Shown: piece by piece, positions 24,615-36,130 of the stretch
How the letters are laid out: every line of letters begins with the position of its first letter
Position numbering within the stretch: the stretch's first letter is position 1
Assembly (NCBI RefSeq): GCF_000218685.1
Contig: NW_006763291.1
Coordinates: forward strand, 1,458,286-1,522,285
Origin: Serpula lacrymans var. lacrymans S7.9
Lineage: Eukaryota > Basidiomycota > Agaricomycetes > Boletales > Serpulaceae
Direction of reading: 5' to 3'
DNA length: 64,000 nt
Program-made: the position numbers and the translations under genes
The notes under the pieces: generated by a model
The model's input: only the letters and a program-made list of their open reading frames with translations
What the model was told of the DNA's origin: nothing
The model's database searches: none

Positions 24615-26715
24615 CTACGCCCTTAAGAACATCTCGACAGGAATCGGCTTCCTCCTCAGTCCGCCACTGCTACCACTGATGTCACTACCTGCATCACTCC
24701 CGCAGGCGCTGGTAGAGAAAGAAGAGGTTGTTGAGGTGCTGCTCCGGCTCCTGTGCCTTCTCACGGTCTTTGTGGGGGTGTGAGGGATAGAGGAAGCAGG
24801 CGAGCGGGAGTAGTTGGAGGAAGCTGGGGAATGGGGGAAACGGGGTGAGTGAGGCGAGGGCACGAGAAAGGGCGATTTTGAGCTGGGTGCGAGGAACTGA
24901 GAGGAGGGTATTTGTTCCCGACGAATGTAGATAAATTCGTTGCGTGCTGAAGTCCTGCGGCTTCTAGTCGTCTGCAAATCTAGTGCTACCCTTGGTGCCA
25001 TCGAGGGCCCAACAATACTCTCCTTGCCAGATTTTCGCGACCCAAAAACGCCCTTCAGCTTTGCAGCACCAAACGCCAAGGTCAGACTGGGCGACTTGGC
25101 ATGAGAAGCGTGCGATGAGCGTTCATGAGTCTGTTCGAGCGAAGCGAGGGTGGATGAGGACCAGCGTGAACGGAGTGCTGGTGATGGTTCGTAGTTGTCT
25201 TCGTCTAGGATGTGTGAGTCAGTGCTGTAGTCCTCATGATTTTGAGAAGAGTCGGCGTGATCTGAAGCTTGGGGGGAGTATGATTCGCATGAAGTACGTA
25301 CTTCCGAGTCAATACTCGATCGCGGGGAAACATCTGAGACTAGCTCAGGACTGTACGCCTGTACATACATGTCATGAGTGGGAGTTTCAGGGAAGGCAGG
25401 CTCAAGTTCTCTTTCATAGCCATCCTGCTGCCTGTTGGAGAGATGAATACCATACACATCCTCATCCTGCTCATCACTGTATGCCACTCCGATTTCACCT
25501 TCGTCGCAAGCGAGCTCAACGCGAATTTCCACCTCATCCTCATTAGAAAGGTCGTCGCTCTCGAAGTCGTCAAAGAATATATCTGCGGGAATAGACATGC
25601 GTGGAGGTGCACGATCCAAGTCGAGGCATGCGGGCGAGCGGCTCGGCGATGATGCCCCCATAGGAGGAGGTGGAGGTGGTCGCAGAGGCATGGGAGGGAT
25701 GACGCGCTTGCGGCGCGGACGTTGAGAAAGAGAGAACGAGGGTGGGAGAGCGGGAGGGAGGAATGGCGAGGGTGGTGACGGGATTGGGATAGATGGGAGG
25801 GGTTTGCTCATTCTGCTGCGCCCTTGTCGCTTCGAATCAGCAAGAGCAGGCTCCTGTGGGGAAGACAATATAGCAGAACGAGGACGGATGAACGAATCTG
25901 GGCGAGAAGAGGCGGATGAAGACGTCGAGGTGGAAGGAAAAGAGGGAGGAAGGGGCGAGGACAGGGTAATGATATCTTGAAATTGGCGTGTATAGAATTC
26001 GTAGTCCTCTACATCTTCCTCAGCCTGTGTCCTCTCAACCTCTCCATCATCGTTCTCCATTTGCTCAATTTGTACAACCTCGCTCTTCACATCTGAGCCT
26101 TTAGATTTAGTGATACAAAGTGGGCGTATGGGCGCAACCAGGCGCGGTCCGCGTACATGGACGTGCTCGCCGTCCTCGTCGTCAGAGGTGGCAGGCGTAG
26201 TCGGGAGTCCGGTGCTCATAGAGCGTGGGCTGTCTGATGAATAGGAAGAAGATGCGGAAGAAGCTGAGGAGGATGCAACAGAGGAGAGGAAAGGGGGACG
26301 TGGGAAGTCAAATGCAAGGGAAAATGAGTCTGGAGAGTCGCAGTCGGTTTGGGTTTGCGCAACCTCATTCTGATCTGAGATGAGAAGAAGAGCGTCGTCG
26401 ATTGAGAAGGTGTAGGCAGAGAGTGTCACCCGTGCGTCGGTTTTACGCGGGAGCGAGCGAGTAGAGTGCTGTCTAGTTGGTGCAGGGGCGGGCGAGGCGG
26501 GAAGCGAGCTGGTGGATGGACGAGGCTCGTCTTCTTCTGATACTTCGGGAATAATGCAGAGCGTCTTGCTCTCTGAGGTTTGTTTGCGACTGCGAGAGCG
26601 TGTCTTGTAGGATCGTCTGAAAGATGGTAAAAATGCGTCTCCAGAAAATACTGCAACGATAAGTCAGTATCATGTGGCTATATAACCAGAAAAAAATATA
26701 GAACGTACAAGCCAT
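24615..26715 (-). CDS. Uncharacterised Ser/Pro-rich, largely disordered protein
   Basis: I do not recognise this family. Inferred exons are 26715-26709 (only 7 nt, ATGGCTT) and 26650-24615, joined through a GTACGT donor and a TTGCAG acceptor. This gives the start MALFSGDAFLPSFRRSYKTR. The ~680-residue product is low in complexity: Ser runs, a poly-Pro stretch (PLRPPPPPPMG, near 25680), an acidic central part, and a C-terminal Ser/His/Pro-rich region ending KPIPVEMFLRA. Short conserved-looking islands are VTLSAYTFSIDDALLLI (~26420), DYEFYTRQFQDIITLSSPLP (~26000), RMSIPADIFFDD (~25580) and EFIYIRREQIPSS (~24920). These islands suggest linear binding motifs in a disordered scaffold. No membrane segment or enzyme motif was seen. 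A start at the internal ATG 26429 is the alternative. Confidence 0.65.
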
Positions 26716-28033
26716 GTGAGCTATATGGTATGATGAGATTGAATAAGTGGTGGTAAATAGAGGTTGTAGGGACTTGCAGTCAACGCCAGAGAAAAATATG
26801 CGGACAAGTCAACGATAGACCTGGAAAAGAACGAACGAGGTATATATTCCCAGAGTCCCCATTCACGCTTGAGTATACAATAACTCTCATTGTCGTCCTC
26901 CTTTTTGTCGTATGCATTTAGCCTTTTGTCGCCTGTCCTCGTAATTCTGGCCGTGGCATTGTTCTCGTTTCTCTTTGTCCTTTGTCGCCCATTTTGGGAC
27001 AACCACTACAAGGCGGTCCTTATTAGGAAAGCAGTTCAGGCGACACAGCCGCGGCGCTCCAATTTTGTGGCGCTAGTTAATTGTCTACTCGTTGGCCAAC
27101 TAAATCTCTTGTTGTGAACGCGATGGGGCTCTTGCTTTTGATTGTAGACCACCATAGATACACCATCGTCCCGTCGCATTGCATACTACATCATATCATT
27201 TTTTTTGTGACTCGAATTCCACTTCCGCATACTTTGTTCTAGGCTCTAAGCTGTCGTATGCATAGAGACTGACGGTTTAACTCGAATGACTGACCTCTAG
27301 CCCCCGTGCTTTCACAGGGGTTGGATTCATACACATTTTGAGAAATTTACCATTTAATATCTATTATTTTTGTCAAATTACATGCTCATTTGAAAACGAA
27401 TTTTGTATCGCCTTCATACTGTTACCAGTTAAGTACTTAATATGGACCAACATTTCTCCAGAGGATACCGTGACGGGATCTTCATCTATCATCAAACAAC
27501 ACTCGCTTGATCTCCCAGATATCTTGATGGTAATGTTCCATGTTGACCCGTGTCTCACTGGCAAGGGGAGCCAATTTCAGTGAAAGGCCCTCTGATATTA
27601 CAATTGAATGCATTGGCGCAATCAGAAACACTTTTCCCATTTCCCTTATCATGATGGACCACGCCACAATGTTGTGATGTCACCTTCTTCTGCGACATAG
27701 CCCCGTAACTAGGAATACAATTCCACTCTGCAAAAGAGATCATCGATCATCTCTATCATTGCCCTTTTTTTCGCTGCAAAGGCCACTATGTCAGATCGTG
27801 ACAGTGACACCATTACAGTGACACTATCCTAAAATAGTCACACTTACGCTGTGGAATAATCATGATGCATGATGGGCGCCACCTAGAAATACTGCTGTAA
27901 AGCTGGAGGGCGCTTCTTTTACTCCCATCGTTCTTCAAGCTTCAATGTTGTATCCTATACAATCCATCGTGCGATTACTGTAGTATTGCCTACTAATGTT
28001 GCAGTCACGACAGCTGTGGTCATAGTTTAACAC
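26716..28033. other. Intergenic region with two small hairpins, no gene recognised
   Basis: 1.3 kb lies upstream of both the unknown gene and the NACHT-ankyrin relic. A G/C-rich hairpin (CCCC-GTG, loop CTTT, CAC-GGGG with small bulges) lies at 27301-27320. An imperfect inverted repeat around GTGACACTAT / ATAGTCAC lies at about 27820-27845. Overlapping minus-strand frames at 27373-27743 look partly protein-like but match nothing I know. Confidence 0.4.
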
Positions 28034-30147
28034 ATGAGTCCTTCAACGTCCTCGATGGCGCTTGACAATGTTACCAAGACCATGGCCCAGGCGTCTGCAG
28101 TCGATGCTCGAGGCAGCAATTTTAACGATGTTCATGACAATGGCTATCAACTTAATAGTGAGAATCACGGCCCTCAAACAATCAACACAACAATCAACCA
28201 GTATACTCAAGGCAATGGTACGAACATGTCTCTTTTTCTTCTGTCGTCTAAATGTAACAGTATATCTTGTACCCCAGCAAAAGAACGCCAGGAATTTGCA
28301 GATTGGCTTTCTCCTCTGAGTTTTCGTCAAACGCGGGGTGACATTTACGGACACAGGCGGGAGGGGACAGGAAAATGGGTGCTTGATGACAAAAATTTCA
28401 AGGATTGGCAAAGTGGAACTGTGAAGACACTATGGTGTCCCGGGATTCGTAAGCCTGGTGGAAGCATGACTGGCGGTGTCATATATTGATTAGGCCATGT
28501 CATCTAGCTGGTGCTGGGAAGACCATTCTTGCGTAAGTCCCTTAGCGCATTATCTCAGTTTATCCTGTGATCAACCATCATGCTCATTTTTACTAGGTCA
28601 TATATCATCAATCATCTCGAGCAAAAGAAAGCCGATGATGTCGCTGTGGCCTATGTTTATTGCAGCTATATGGAACAATCAACGCAAACGGTCTATAACC
28701 TTATCGCAAGCCTTTTGAAACAGCTCGTTCAAGATTCTCTTCCAACCTTTGACCGCGTCAAAAACAAATAGTCGCTGCTAGAAAAAGAGGACCTGGATGT
28801 TAATTCGAAGGAGCGGAGTGACTCTGACTGGACACCACTCTTCTATGCAGTCTTCCATAACCATGTGGAAGTCGTCGAGTTGCTGATGGAAAGAGTTAAC
28901 AGGAGGAACCAGGATAATTTGAAACGGTTGTTACACGCAGGCGCAGGGCCTGTGGAAATGGTCAAATTATTGTCGGCAAGAAAGGACTACGTTCTACACG
29001 TGTTTGATCTTGACGTCTGCCTGCAAATGACATCCTCGCTACAGCGTCCTCATCGTAGCGAATTGACACGATTGCTTGTTGTGCGGGTACCAGGACGCGT
29101 CGAAGTTAACCAGACAGACCAGTGTGGTTTTACGCTCCTATGGTTGGAGACTTACCAGGGTGGTCAAAAGATAATGGAATATGAAGTCGCCTACGACTCG
29201 GACGGAACCGACGTCAACATGACCCCAGTGAGGTTGGTTTAGTATACCGCCACTGTGGGTCGCCGCGAACGATATCATAGACAAAGTGAATGAGATTTTG
29301 GCTACCGATTCCTCCATTGAACAAGGGCATAGCGTGGGCGATGATGACATTGCCAGACAGTGGTAAGTACAGTCCATTTGTGGTGTTGATGATACTTATT
29401 GACATGGCTATCAGCAATATATATGAAAGCAGCAAAGATTACCGCCTAGAATTAGGGAAGGAAGTAATCTTGAGGTTGCTGCTTGCAAGATGCAACGTTG
29501 ATGTGAACTGGAGAAACGACCACGGGGAAACACTTCTATCCAGGGCGGCGAAAAACGGAAGCACATCTTTCGTGAAAGAGCTGCTTTCCATAGATGGCAT
29601 CGACGTCAACTTGCAAGATAAAAATGGCGACTCGCCCCTGCACCTTGCAATTCGTTCCAAGAGAGTGGAGATAACATCTTTACTTGTTGCTCGGGATGAT
29701 GTCTTGCTCGACTCGAAAAATGCGGTTGGGAAGACGCCGTTACACTGTGGTGTTCAGGTTATCCCGCGCGACAATAATGAACAGATGCTTCCGGATAGTG
29801 CGGACTCAGGTACACGAGAAGCAATAGTAAAGCTGCTCCTTTCCCGGAGCAACATTCATATAAACTTGGAGGACGATGATGGCCTCACGCCACTGATGCT
29901 TGCATAAAGCACGAAAGACCTCAATATAATCAAGTTGCTGGAAGGGCATACACCGGCATCCAAGCCGGATCAAGCACAGAGGGGTACGAGTCAATTTGGA
30001 AAAGGGGAATACAGTTATTTCGACACAGAAAGTGACTCGTCCTCTGATGATGTCACATTTTATTGCTTTGATGCGGTGTCAGAAGGAACTGATGATAAGA
30101 CGTTCTATAGCTTTGAGGAGATGCCAGAATCGGAAGAGATCGATTAA
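28034..30147 (+). pseudogene. Decayed NACHT-ankyrin (NLR-like) gene with in-frame stops
   Basis: The 5' part splices cleanly into the start of a fungal NACHT protein. An Asn/Gln/Thr-rich leader (NHGPQTINTTINQYTQGN) is followed by AKERQEFADWLSPLSF and FKDWQSGTVKTLWCPG. Across introns it then gives GIPGAGKTILAS, an intact Walker A, followed by the first NACHT helices (AVAYVYCSYMEQSTQTVYNL). A TAG at 28769 stops the frame, and the same frame runs straight on into ankyrin-type sequence (DWTPLFYAVFHNHVEVVELL). The rest of the NACHT domain, including Walker B, is missing, so an internal deletion is likely. A second TAG (29240) is followed by a frame change. Further ankyrin repeats (DVNWRNDHGETLLSRAAKNG, INLEDDDGLTPLMLA) end at TAA 29905, after which the same frame continues to 30147 with an acidic tail. 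These are the marks of a pseudogene. A truncated ~200-residue product ending at 28771 could still be made. Confidence 0.8.
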
Positions 30148-30711
30148 TAACTCTGTATATTTGAGTTATTCCGATGCATGTTACTCTAGATCTACTAAAT
30201 CACCTTCTCTCCTAATAGCAGCTTGCAGTTGACAATAGGAAGTAACATACTGCACATTTGTCGAAGCATATTACAGCTTAGTGGTCAACTCCAAGCGGAT
30301 ATAATCACTATAGGTGATATGTAAAGCCAATTGCAAGGTTGACTTGTTTCGCAGTTTTCACTATTTGGGCTTCTGACAGAACGCTCTGGTGGGTCACTCT
30401 TGTCACAGGGCCCCTGACTGACTGAAACTCAACTACGTATCTGTGGTGGGGGCTGTGATCCTATACCATACATAATAGGATAAGGGGCGATAGTAAGTCA
30501 AACAAACACAAGGAGTTACACCTCATCGAAGGAAAGGGTGAGGTATTATGACATCCGAGAACAAGTTACAAAATAAAACGGCAAACGGAACTTCAGGTTG
30601 AGTTTGCCGAACCAACAGCAAACCAACTATTGCGAGAAGTAATGGATGATGTCACCTAGAGAACGACAGAATTTATAATGAAGAGTTTTCCATTGTTCAA
30701 TTCACAGGATT
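30148..30711. other. Intergenic, convergent 3' ends
   Basis: 564 bp separates the NACHT-ankyrin relic from the end of the VEFS-box gene. It is AT-rich. No gene or repeat was recognised. Confidence 0.4.
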
Positions 30712-33700
30712 TTACGTCTGAGAATTCCCGATAGGACACCATTGATCCATACCCGTCAAATTCTCGTATTGTCGTAAGATCGTAACAACCTCCAAACCAG
30801 TGAGGAAGCGATTGACAACAAGTACCTAAATGAGTAGGGGCTCTTGAGCTGAGTGCACAACATATGCCGTGAGACACTCACCAAGAGGAATACCCTCAGC
30901 GCAGACCAGCCAGCTGCTCGATGAATCATGCGCCAAGAGTCATCTATAAAGGCTTTCGTTGCATCAAAATAGTTTGCAATAAATTTCGTTCTTTTTTGGA
31001 CGGTATGAGCTGAGATATAATGAATAAACGTAAAAGACGGACCTATTGAAGAAAATCCATCTCAACCACAATGCTTGCATGACCTTGTCCTCGTCTCGTA
31101 TATCATCAGCCTCGAAAAGCTCTTCTTCCCTGTCGATAACCAACCAGCTAAGAGCCCCAAATGGCTCCAAAGGAAGACTGTTCAACAAATCGAATAATTT
31201 TGGTGAGCCTGGACGACAGGAATATTGAGGACCATCATCAGCAGCAGGACCGAGCGGATCGGATTGAGGTGGAGGGGCTGGATACCCGGAAGGCTGAGTT
31301 GAGGGTGTCCGAGTCACGTCTCTGGTAGAGAGCGTAACGGAAGACCCCGAGCGAGTTCGCAGCGATAATCGGGATGTGGGAGGACCTTTCGGACGTACAG
31401 GGGAAAGAGGAGGGTATAAGGATTTTGGTTTACTGTCATCTAGGTCGAATCCCGGTGTAGCAGTTACAGTCTCAGATGTAGCTGTAGAAGGAGCTCTAGA
31501 CGAGGCAGAAGGAGAAGTTGTGGTATAAGCAGCATTTGATGATAACTCGGATGAAGTGGTCGAAAGACCTCTAGACGATGGAGAAGTAGAATAAACAGGT
31601 TTTAATGACGGATTGGATGCAGGGAGTGAGCTTTCCTTCGTAATGTCGGATACAGTAATTGAAGGAGGAGCTATAGACGGTGCAGAAGGCAAAGACGTAG
31701 AGTAAGCTACGTTTGATGATAGCTCGGATGCAGGAGGAGAGCCCTCCTCCTTGGCCTTCACAGTTGGCAGCACTAAGTGCCTGTGGGGATGCATTAGATA
31801 TGCAAAGCACTTCCGAAGGCCGAGATCCACTCACTGTGCTGGTACTAACGAGTCACCTTCAAGCGACGAAGTATTTAGCGATAGTATAAGCTCTTCCTGC
31901 AATAGCCTGATCAGCAAAGCATAGATTTTACTTTTCTTTAAACTTACCCCTTCACGTTTCCAAATAACAGCCACAGTCTTATGGTCCCATTTCAGATGTG
32001 CGTCTAACAAACTTCTGGTTCCGAACACCCCATGCAACTCACACAACGGACAACGCCATGCCTTCATCCGTGCTTTGTATTCATCGATCTTTTCGTCGTA
32101 TTCCACTTCGTTTCTCTTCTGCTTAGCATGAAGTCTATAGACAACAACCGATTGTCTGGAGGGAGGGATGACTGATTTAGTATTGAGACCGTTCATTTGG
32201 CACCGATGCGCAAAACCTGCCCGTAAGTTACGCCGGAGAAAAGGTAGGCAACGAGCCCTTTGTAGACAGACGGATGAGAACGTTAGAGTCTCTAAATAAG
32301 TCATGAGTTCTTCTGAAGGACTGTCATAGATTTCGTCGTCTTCATCCGATTCGCTCTCGGGGGCCTCTGCAACTGAATCTGGGGGCTCAGCAGCCACTGA
32401 AGAATCGCTAGACAATTCATCTACATCCTCATCCGTTTCCTCACTCGAGTCAGAAGTAGAGTGTCCAGCAGGGGGAGAGGTGGCGCCGGCCATTTTACTT
32501 GATTTGCGCCCCATTTGTGTTTTACGGGCAGCTTTGGGTGCTATTTGCCTGAAACAAAACTGTGTCACCCAAACAGTAATTACGATGGTTTCCATGATTA
32601 CCTTGATCCCACATCTTGATCACTGTCGTCGACATCATCTTCACCGACAGTCATTATTACTGCCCTTTGACCAAGATAGTATGCTCTGCCAGTGCCGCCT
32701 ATCCCACTACGGCCTCCATGGCCACTCTTACTGGGGACGCGTCTGGGTGCAGACATAGAGGCTATTGATCTACGTGGAGCAGCTCGCCCCAAATCTCGAA
32801 GGAACCGTCTGGGAGCGTTTTTTTCTTGCCAATTTGATTCCTCGATTAGCTTGAGAGGAGTCAACGGCGAAGACTTTGAGGCCCTGGGTTTAAGATAATG
32901 ATCGACTAACCAGACCAATGAGTAATAACGCGAAATAAATCTCAATAAGAACCTACGAGGGTTGCGAGCGGCATGGGCATTGGGTCTCGCTAGATTACTG
33001 TATAAGTTACTACTGCCATAAAGCCAAGGCATGAAAGCCTACGATGTTCACGATGTCCTCTTCTGTTTAGAGGGACAGGTATGTTTTCTACGGCGGCAGC
33101 CCTCACCGCCCCCATTTGAGGACCATGTCTGGCTTGTCCAGCAATTGATGGCCTTCCTGGTATATGGGGAACTATAGGCTGCCTAGGAGCCTTTGCGAGT
33201 AAAGCGGGGCGTGGATTCAGATCCGACGGATGAGAGCTTCCTGAGCCTTGCAAAGCGCCTTTAACTGCAAGATGACGCGGATTGACAACTTCTTCTCGTG
33301 ACCGATCTTGCAGTGCAAAGCTGACTCTCCTTATATTCTGGGCGGAAGAACGCGAAGCTGGATGGAGTGACAAAGAAGGTCGAAGACTAGAAGTGGATTT
33401 TGCAGAACCAGAGGCGACTGCATGATTACGAGTTATCGAAACATGGTTTGCACCGAGCAATCTTCCCCGCTGTGGTTCCACGGACAACTCAGAGTCTGAT
33501 GACAATTCCGCGACAGCCGCGGTCTTTCTAGCAGCAACTACAGGTCTGGATGAAGAACCGGAGGCACTGGCTTGCTGAAAAATATGTTCTGGCCTATTGA
33601 GACCTGCATGTGCAGGTGGTCTTTCATGACCATCGCGATAAGGAACAGCATCTTGTACATTACTATCTTCTTCTGACCATGTTTTCCTGGCAGCTTTCGT

Positions 33701-33760
33701 GGCTAGAGTCTTGGGTGGGTTGTTTGACTTTGAGGATTTCCTGGCAATGTGGTCTGCCAT
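30712..33760 (-). CDS. VEFS-box and C2H2 zinc-finger protein, Suz12-like (candidate PRC2 subunit)
   Basis: The C-terminal ~170 residues read as a fungal VEFS-box. LFDLLNSLPLEPFGALSWLV leads into DREEELFEADDIRDEDKVMQ and ALWLRWIFFNRTKFIANYF. After further introns come DSWRMIHRAAGWSALRVFLL and VLVVNRFLTGLEVVTILRQY, ending GNSQT before TAA at 30712. Upstream is a zinc finger, CPLCELHGVFGTRSLLDAHL then KWDH (near 32000-32060), placed as in Su(z)12 proteins. Suz12 is a core scaffold of Polycomb repressive complex 2, which methylates H3K27. Between finger and VEFS-box lies a Ser/Thr/Pro-rich part with imperfect tandem repeats. The N-terminal ~380 residues are basic, Ser-rich and unrecognised. Introns near 32585, 31940, 31800, 31040 and 30870 all keep the frame; the one near 33000 is uncertain, so two genes cannot be excluded. 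The start is the ATG at 33760. Confidence 0.6.
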
Positions 33761-34040
33761 CGATGGCACAACCCAGTATATGTGAAAGATACATGCTCGA
33801 AAAGAAAGGTTCTGTCAACCGGAATAATCGAACCAGAGAAGCGCTGGAGATAATCCGCTGTACTGCCATATAAAGTCACTCACGTGACATGTTGTAGATC
33901 ATTCCTTGGACCATTGCGATATTTGATAGTATTGTTTGTAGATAGGCATATTGTAACATCCGCAAGATCGCACCATCTTAAACGTGCGTCTTCTACATTT
34001 ATTTATACAACCGTAACGTCGAGAACGACTCGTGTTCTAT
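33761..34040. promoter_or_regulatory. VEFS-box gene promoter and carboxypeptidase 3' flank
   Basis: This 280-bp gap carries a CACGTG at 33881-33886 in the context TCACTCACGTGACAT, 121 bp upstream of the VEFS-box gene start. Nothing else was recognised. Confidence 0.45.
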
Positions 34041-36063
34041 TTATGCCCAACCGCCGAAGGGAATGGTACTTACGTCTGCCACATTCAAGGTGAGAGGTAT
34101 ATCCATGATCCACCTCGTAATCAGATCCTGTGAATGAAGAGTAAGACATATTCAGGAAAAATAATAATAAAGTGAAACTTACTAAAGCAGCTTCTGGCTG
34201 ATCATAGGGAACCATATGTCTACAAAAATAATCAATACATGTGTATAACTGTAAAGAGCGGCATACTCACCCTGCATCGTGCACAGTAACAAACGTGATA
34301 TTACCAGCGCCAAAGCCAGCACCTCCGGCACTTCGCACTGTTCCGGCTACCTTGCCAGATGCCATTGTTACCCAGTTCTCCGCAGGAGATGACGTGAACT
34401 CGTCTAGGAATACCGTGTCCAGCTGGGAAACCCAAGCCTCGTTACCCTGCATTTGCATTAGCTAAACCTCTCAGATAAAGAGAACACTAGAATCACCATG
34501 TAGTTGCACATCATATCTATGAGAGACCTTTGCGTAAGCATGAAGTATAATTACTCGTTGCAAAGCCTCTTACCAGCATTGCCAGCATATACCAACAAAC
34601 GAATTCCATCGTTGATCATTTCGGGAATCAGCGACACAGTGTTGCGTACCCCATCACCTTGGAACAAAAAGGCTTGATTCACTGCCATATTGCAAGACTC
34701 AAAGGAGCGTTGTGGGTTAACACCAAGCGCGGCCTTGACCTCGGGGTCGTTCATCCAGGTCTCAATCCAGCCCATTTGTTTGTAGCACAATGGCCCATCT
34801 GTTTCACGATCGCACTTCCTTCTAGCATCGTATGGGTTAAGGCCAGATTCTACAGAGAGTGTTGATATTCAGAGACAAAAGAGCAGAGTTTAGAAATGAT
34901 GCACGCACGTTGGATTGGAGCATACAGCTGACTATTGCAGTACAGCGCTGCTGGAACACAAGTGAGACGGTTGTTATAATCGTAACAAGCTTTGATGAGG
35001 CGTTGACAAGTGGGCACTTTGCTTCGGAGTGCAGTACATTCAGGTCCATCTGGGTCACTGAAGATCGGGTATGGTCCTTCGCACAGGTATTCGGGTATCG
35101 ACGCAAATTGAACATAGCTATCTGTAATTCCATTTCCCATGATAATAGACTCAAGATTAACTTTAATAAGGCCTGGAGTAGGTGCGAACGGGATCTGCTT
35201 GTTCTCGTTATGGATCACGCTGGCGATATGGGGAGCATACTGCCCGCCATAGCTTTCCGCAGCAACGTGGAAAGGCAGCGTGGAATACTCCGGGAAACGG
35301 CTTAGGAAGAGCTGCATGAACGCGTAAACGTCCTTGCCAGCCACAGGAGTGGTATTCACAGAGCTTCCATCTTCCGAATAAGAGAAGCCAACGTTCACGG
35401 GTTGATCGAGGAAAATCATGTTCGCATGAGAATTCCAGCTGTGGGGGTTAACCGTTGTATTAGTCCCTTCATCGGCAATGTTGCAAGGACCAAGTTCGAA
35501 TAGCAGTCCTGTGGACGAACTGCATCCGGGACCTCCATTCAGCCACATTACAAGAGGTGAATCCTCAGGTGAAGTCCGAGATTCGAAGAACCTAAGGTAG
35601 TCGGTCAATATGTAGAAATGGAGTATGTGGTGGCGAATTACCAGAAGAAAAGATGCTTATCGTCAGAGATATCAAGGTATCCAGAGTATTGCTTGACTTT
35701 CGGGTCACACAACTTTGGTTCGGTAACCCTCAGTTGGTAGTCAGTGAACTGCGGATGTTGGACCAGTTCGTCTAGACGATGATATGACAGTCAGATTCAT
35801 TGGAAAATGTGGGTGAATCAATGGCACTCACACGTAAGCCCATTCTCCTTCACAAATGATTTCCCGTGTTCAATCCACTTGTGAATGGTCTTCTCGCCTT
35901 CTTTCAGTACATCTTGGACGTGCTTTACTGTTGGATGCTGGAGTCTCTCGAATGGTGAACTGCCATAGTCCAAGATATCACCAAAGGCGAGCTGCTCTTC
36001 TACAGCTGGTGCAGCTAATACAGCAGAGAAACATAGCAGAGGCAGTATACTGAGTGCCTTCAT
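34041..36063 (-). CDS. Serine carboxypeptidase, S10 family (carboxypeptidase Y type)
   Basis: This is a secretory-pathway serine exopeptidase releasing C-terminal residues, acting in the vacuole or outside the cell. The N-terminus MKALSILPLLCFSAVLAAPA is a clear signal peptide cut near AAPA, followed by a propeptide. The mature part contains LVMWLNGGPGCSSSTGLLFE (oxyanion-hole region), NMIFLDQPVNVGFSYSE, and the catalytic Ser in HVAAESYGGQYAPHI. The Asp region is LLVYAGNA joined through a mini-exon to DMMCNYM, and the catalytic His is in HDAG joined to HMVPYDQPEAAL. The protein ends TIPFGGWA before TAA at 34041. Cysteines in the CTALRSKVPTC region fit family disulphides. The expected length of ~500 aa and all three catalytic residues are present. 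About ten introns interrupt it, one flanking a 20-nt exon near 34500. The foldback element lies just upstream. Confidence 0.9.
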
Positions 36064-36130
36064 TGTAGTGCAGTTGGGAAAGCGATGGACAACCCGAACT
36101 CAGACGATGAGACACTATAACCAGGCCAAC

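Noticed and set aside
24983..25546. 187-codon plus-strand frame inside the unknown gene
   Set aside because: Antisense of low-complexity coding sequence; composition follows the opposite strand.
27373..27743. Overlapping minus-strand frames that look partly protein-like
   Set aside because: Each frame is short and they overlap in different phases; no splice model joins them into one protein and nothing matches.
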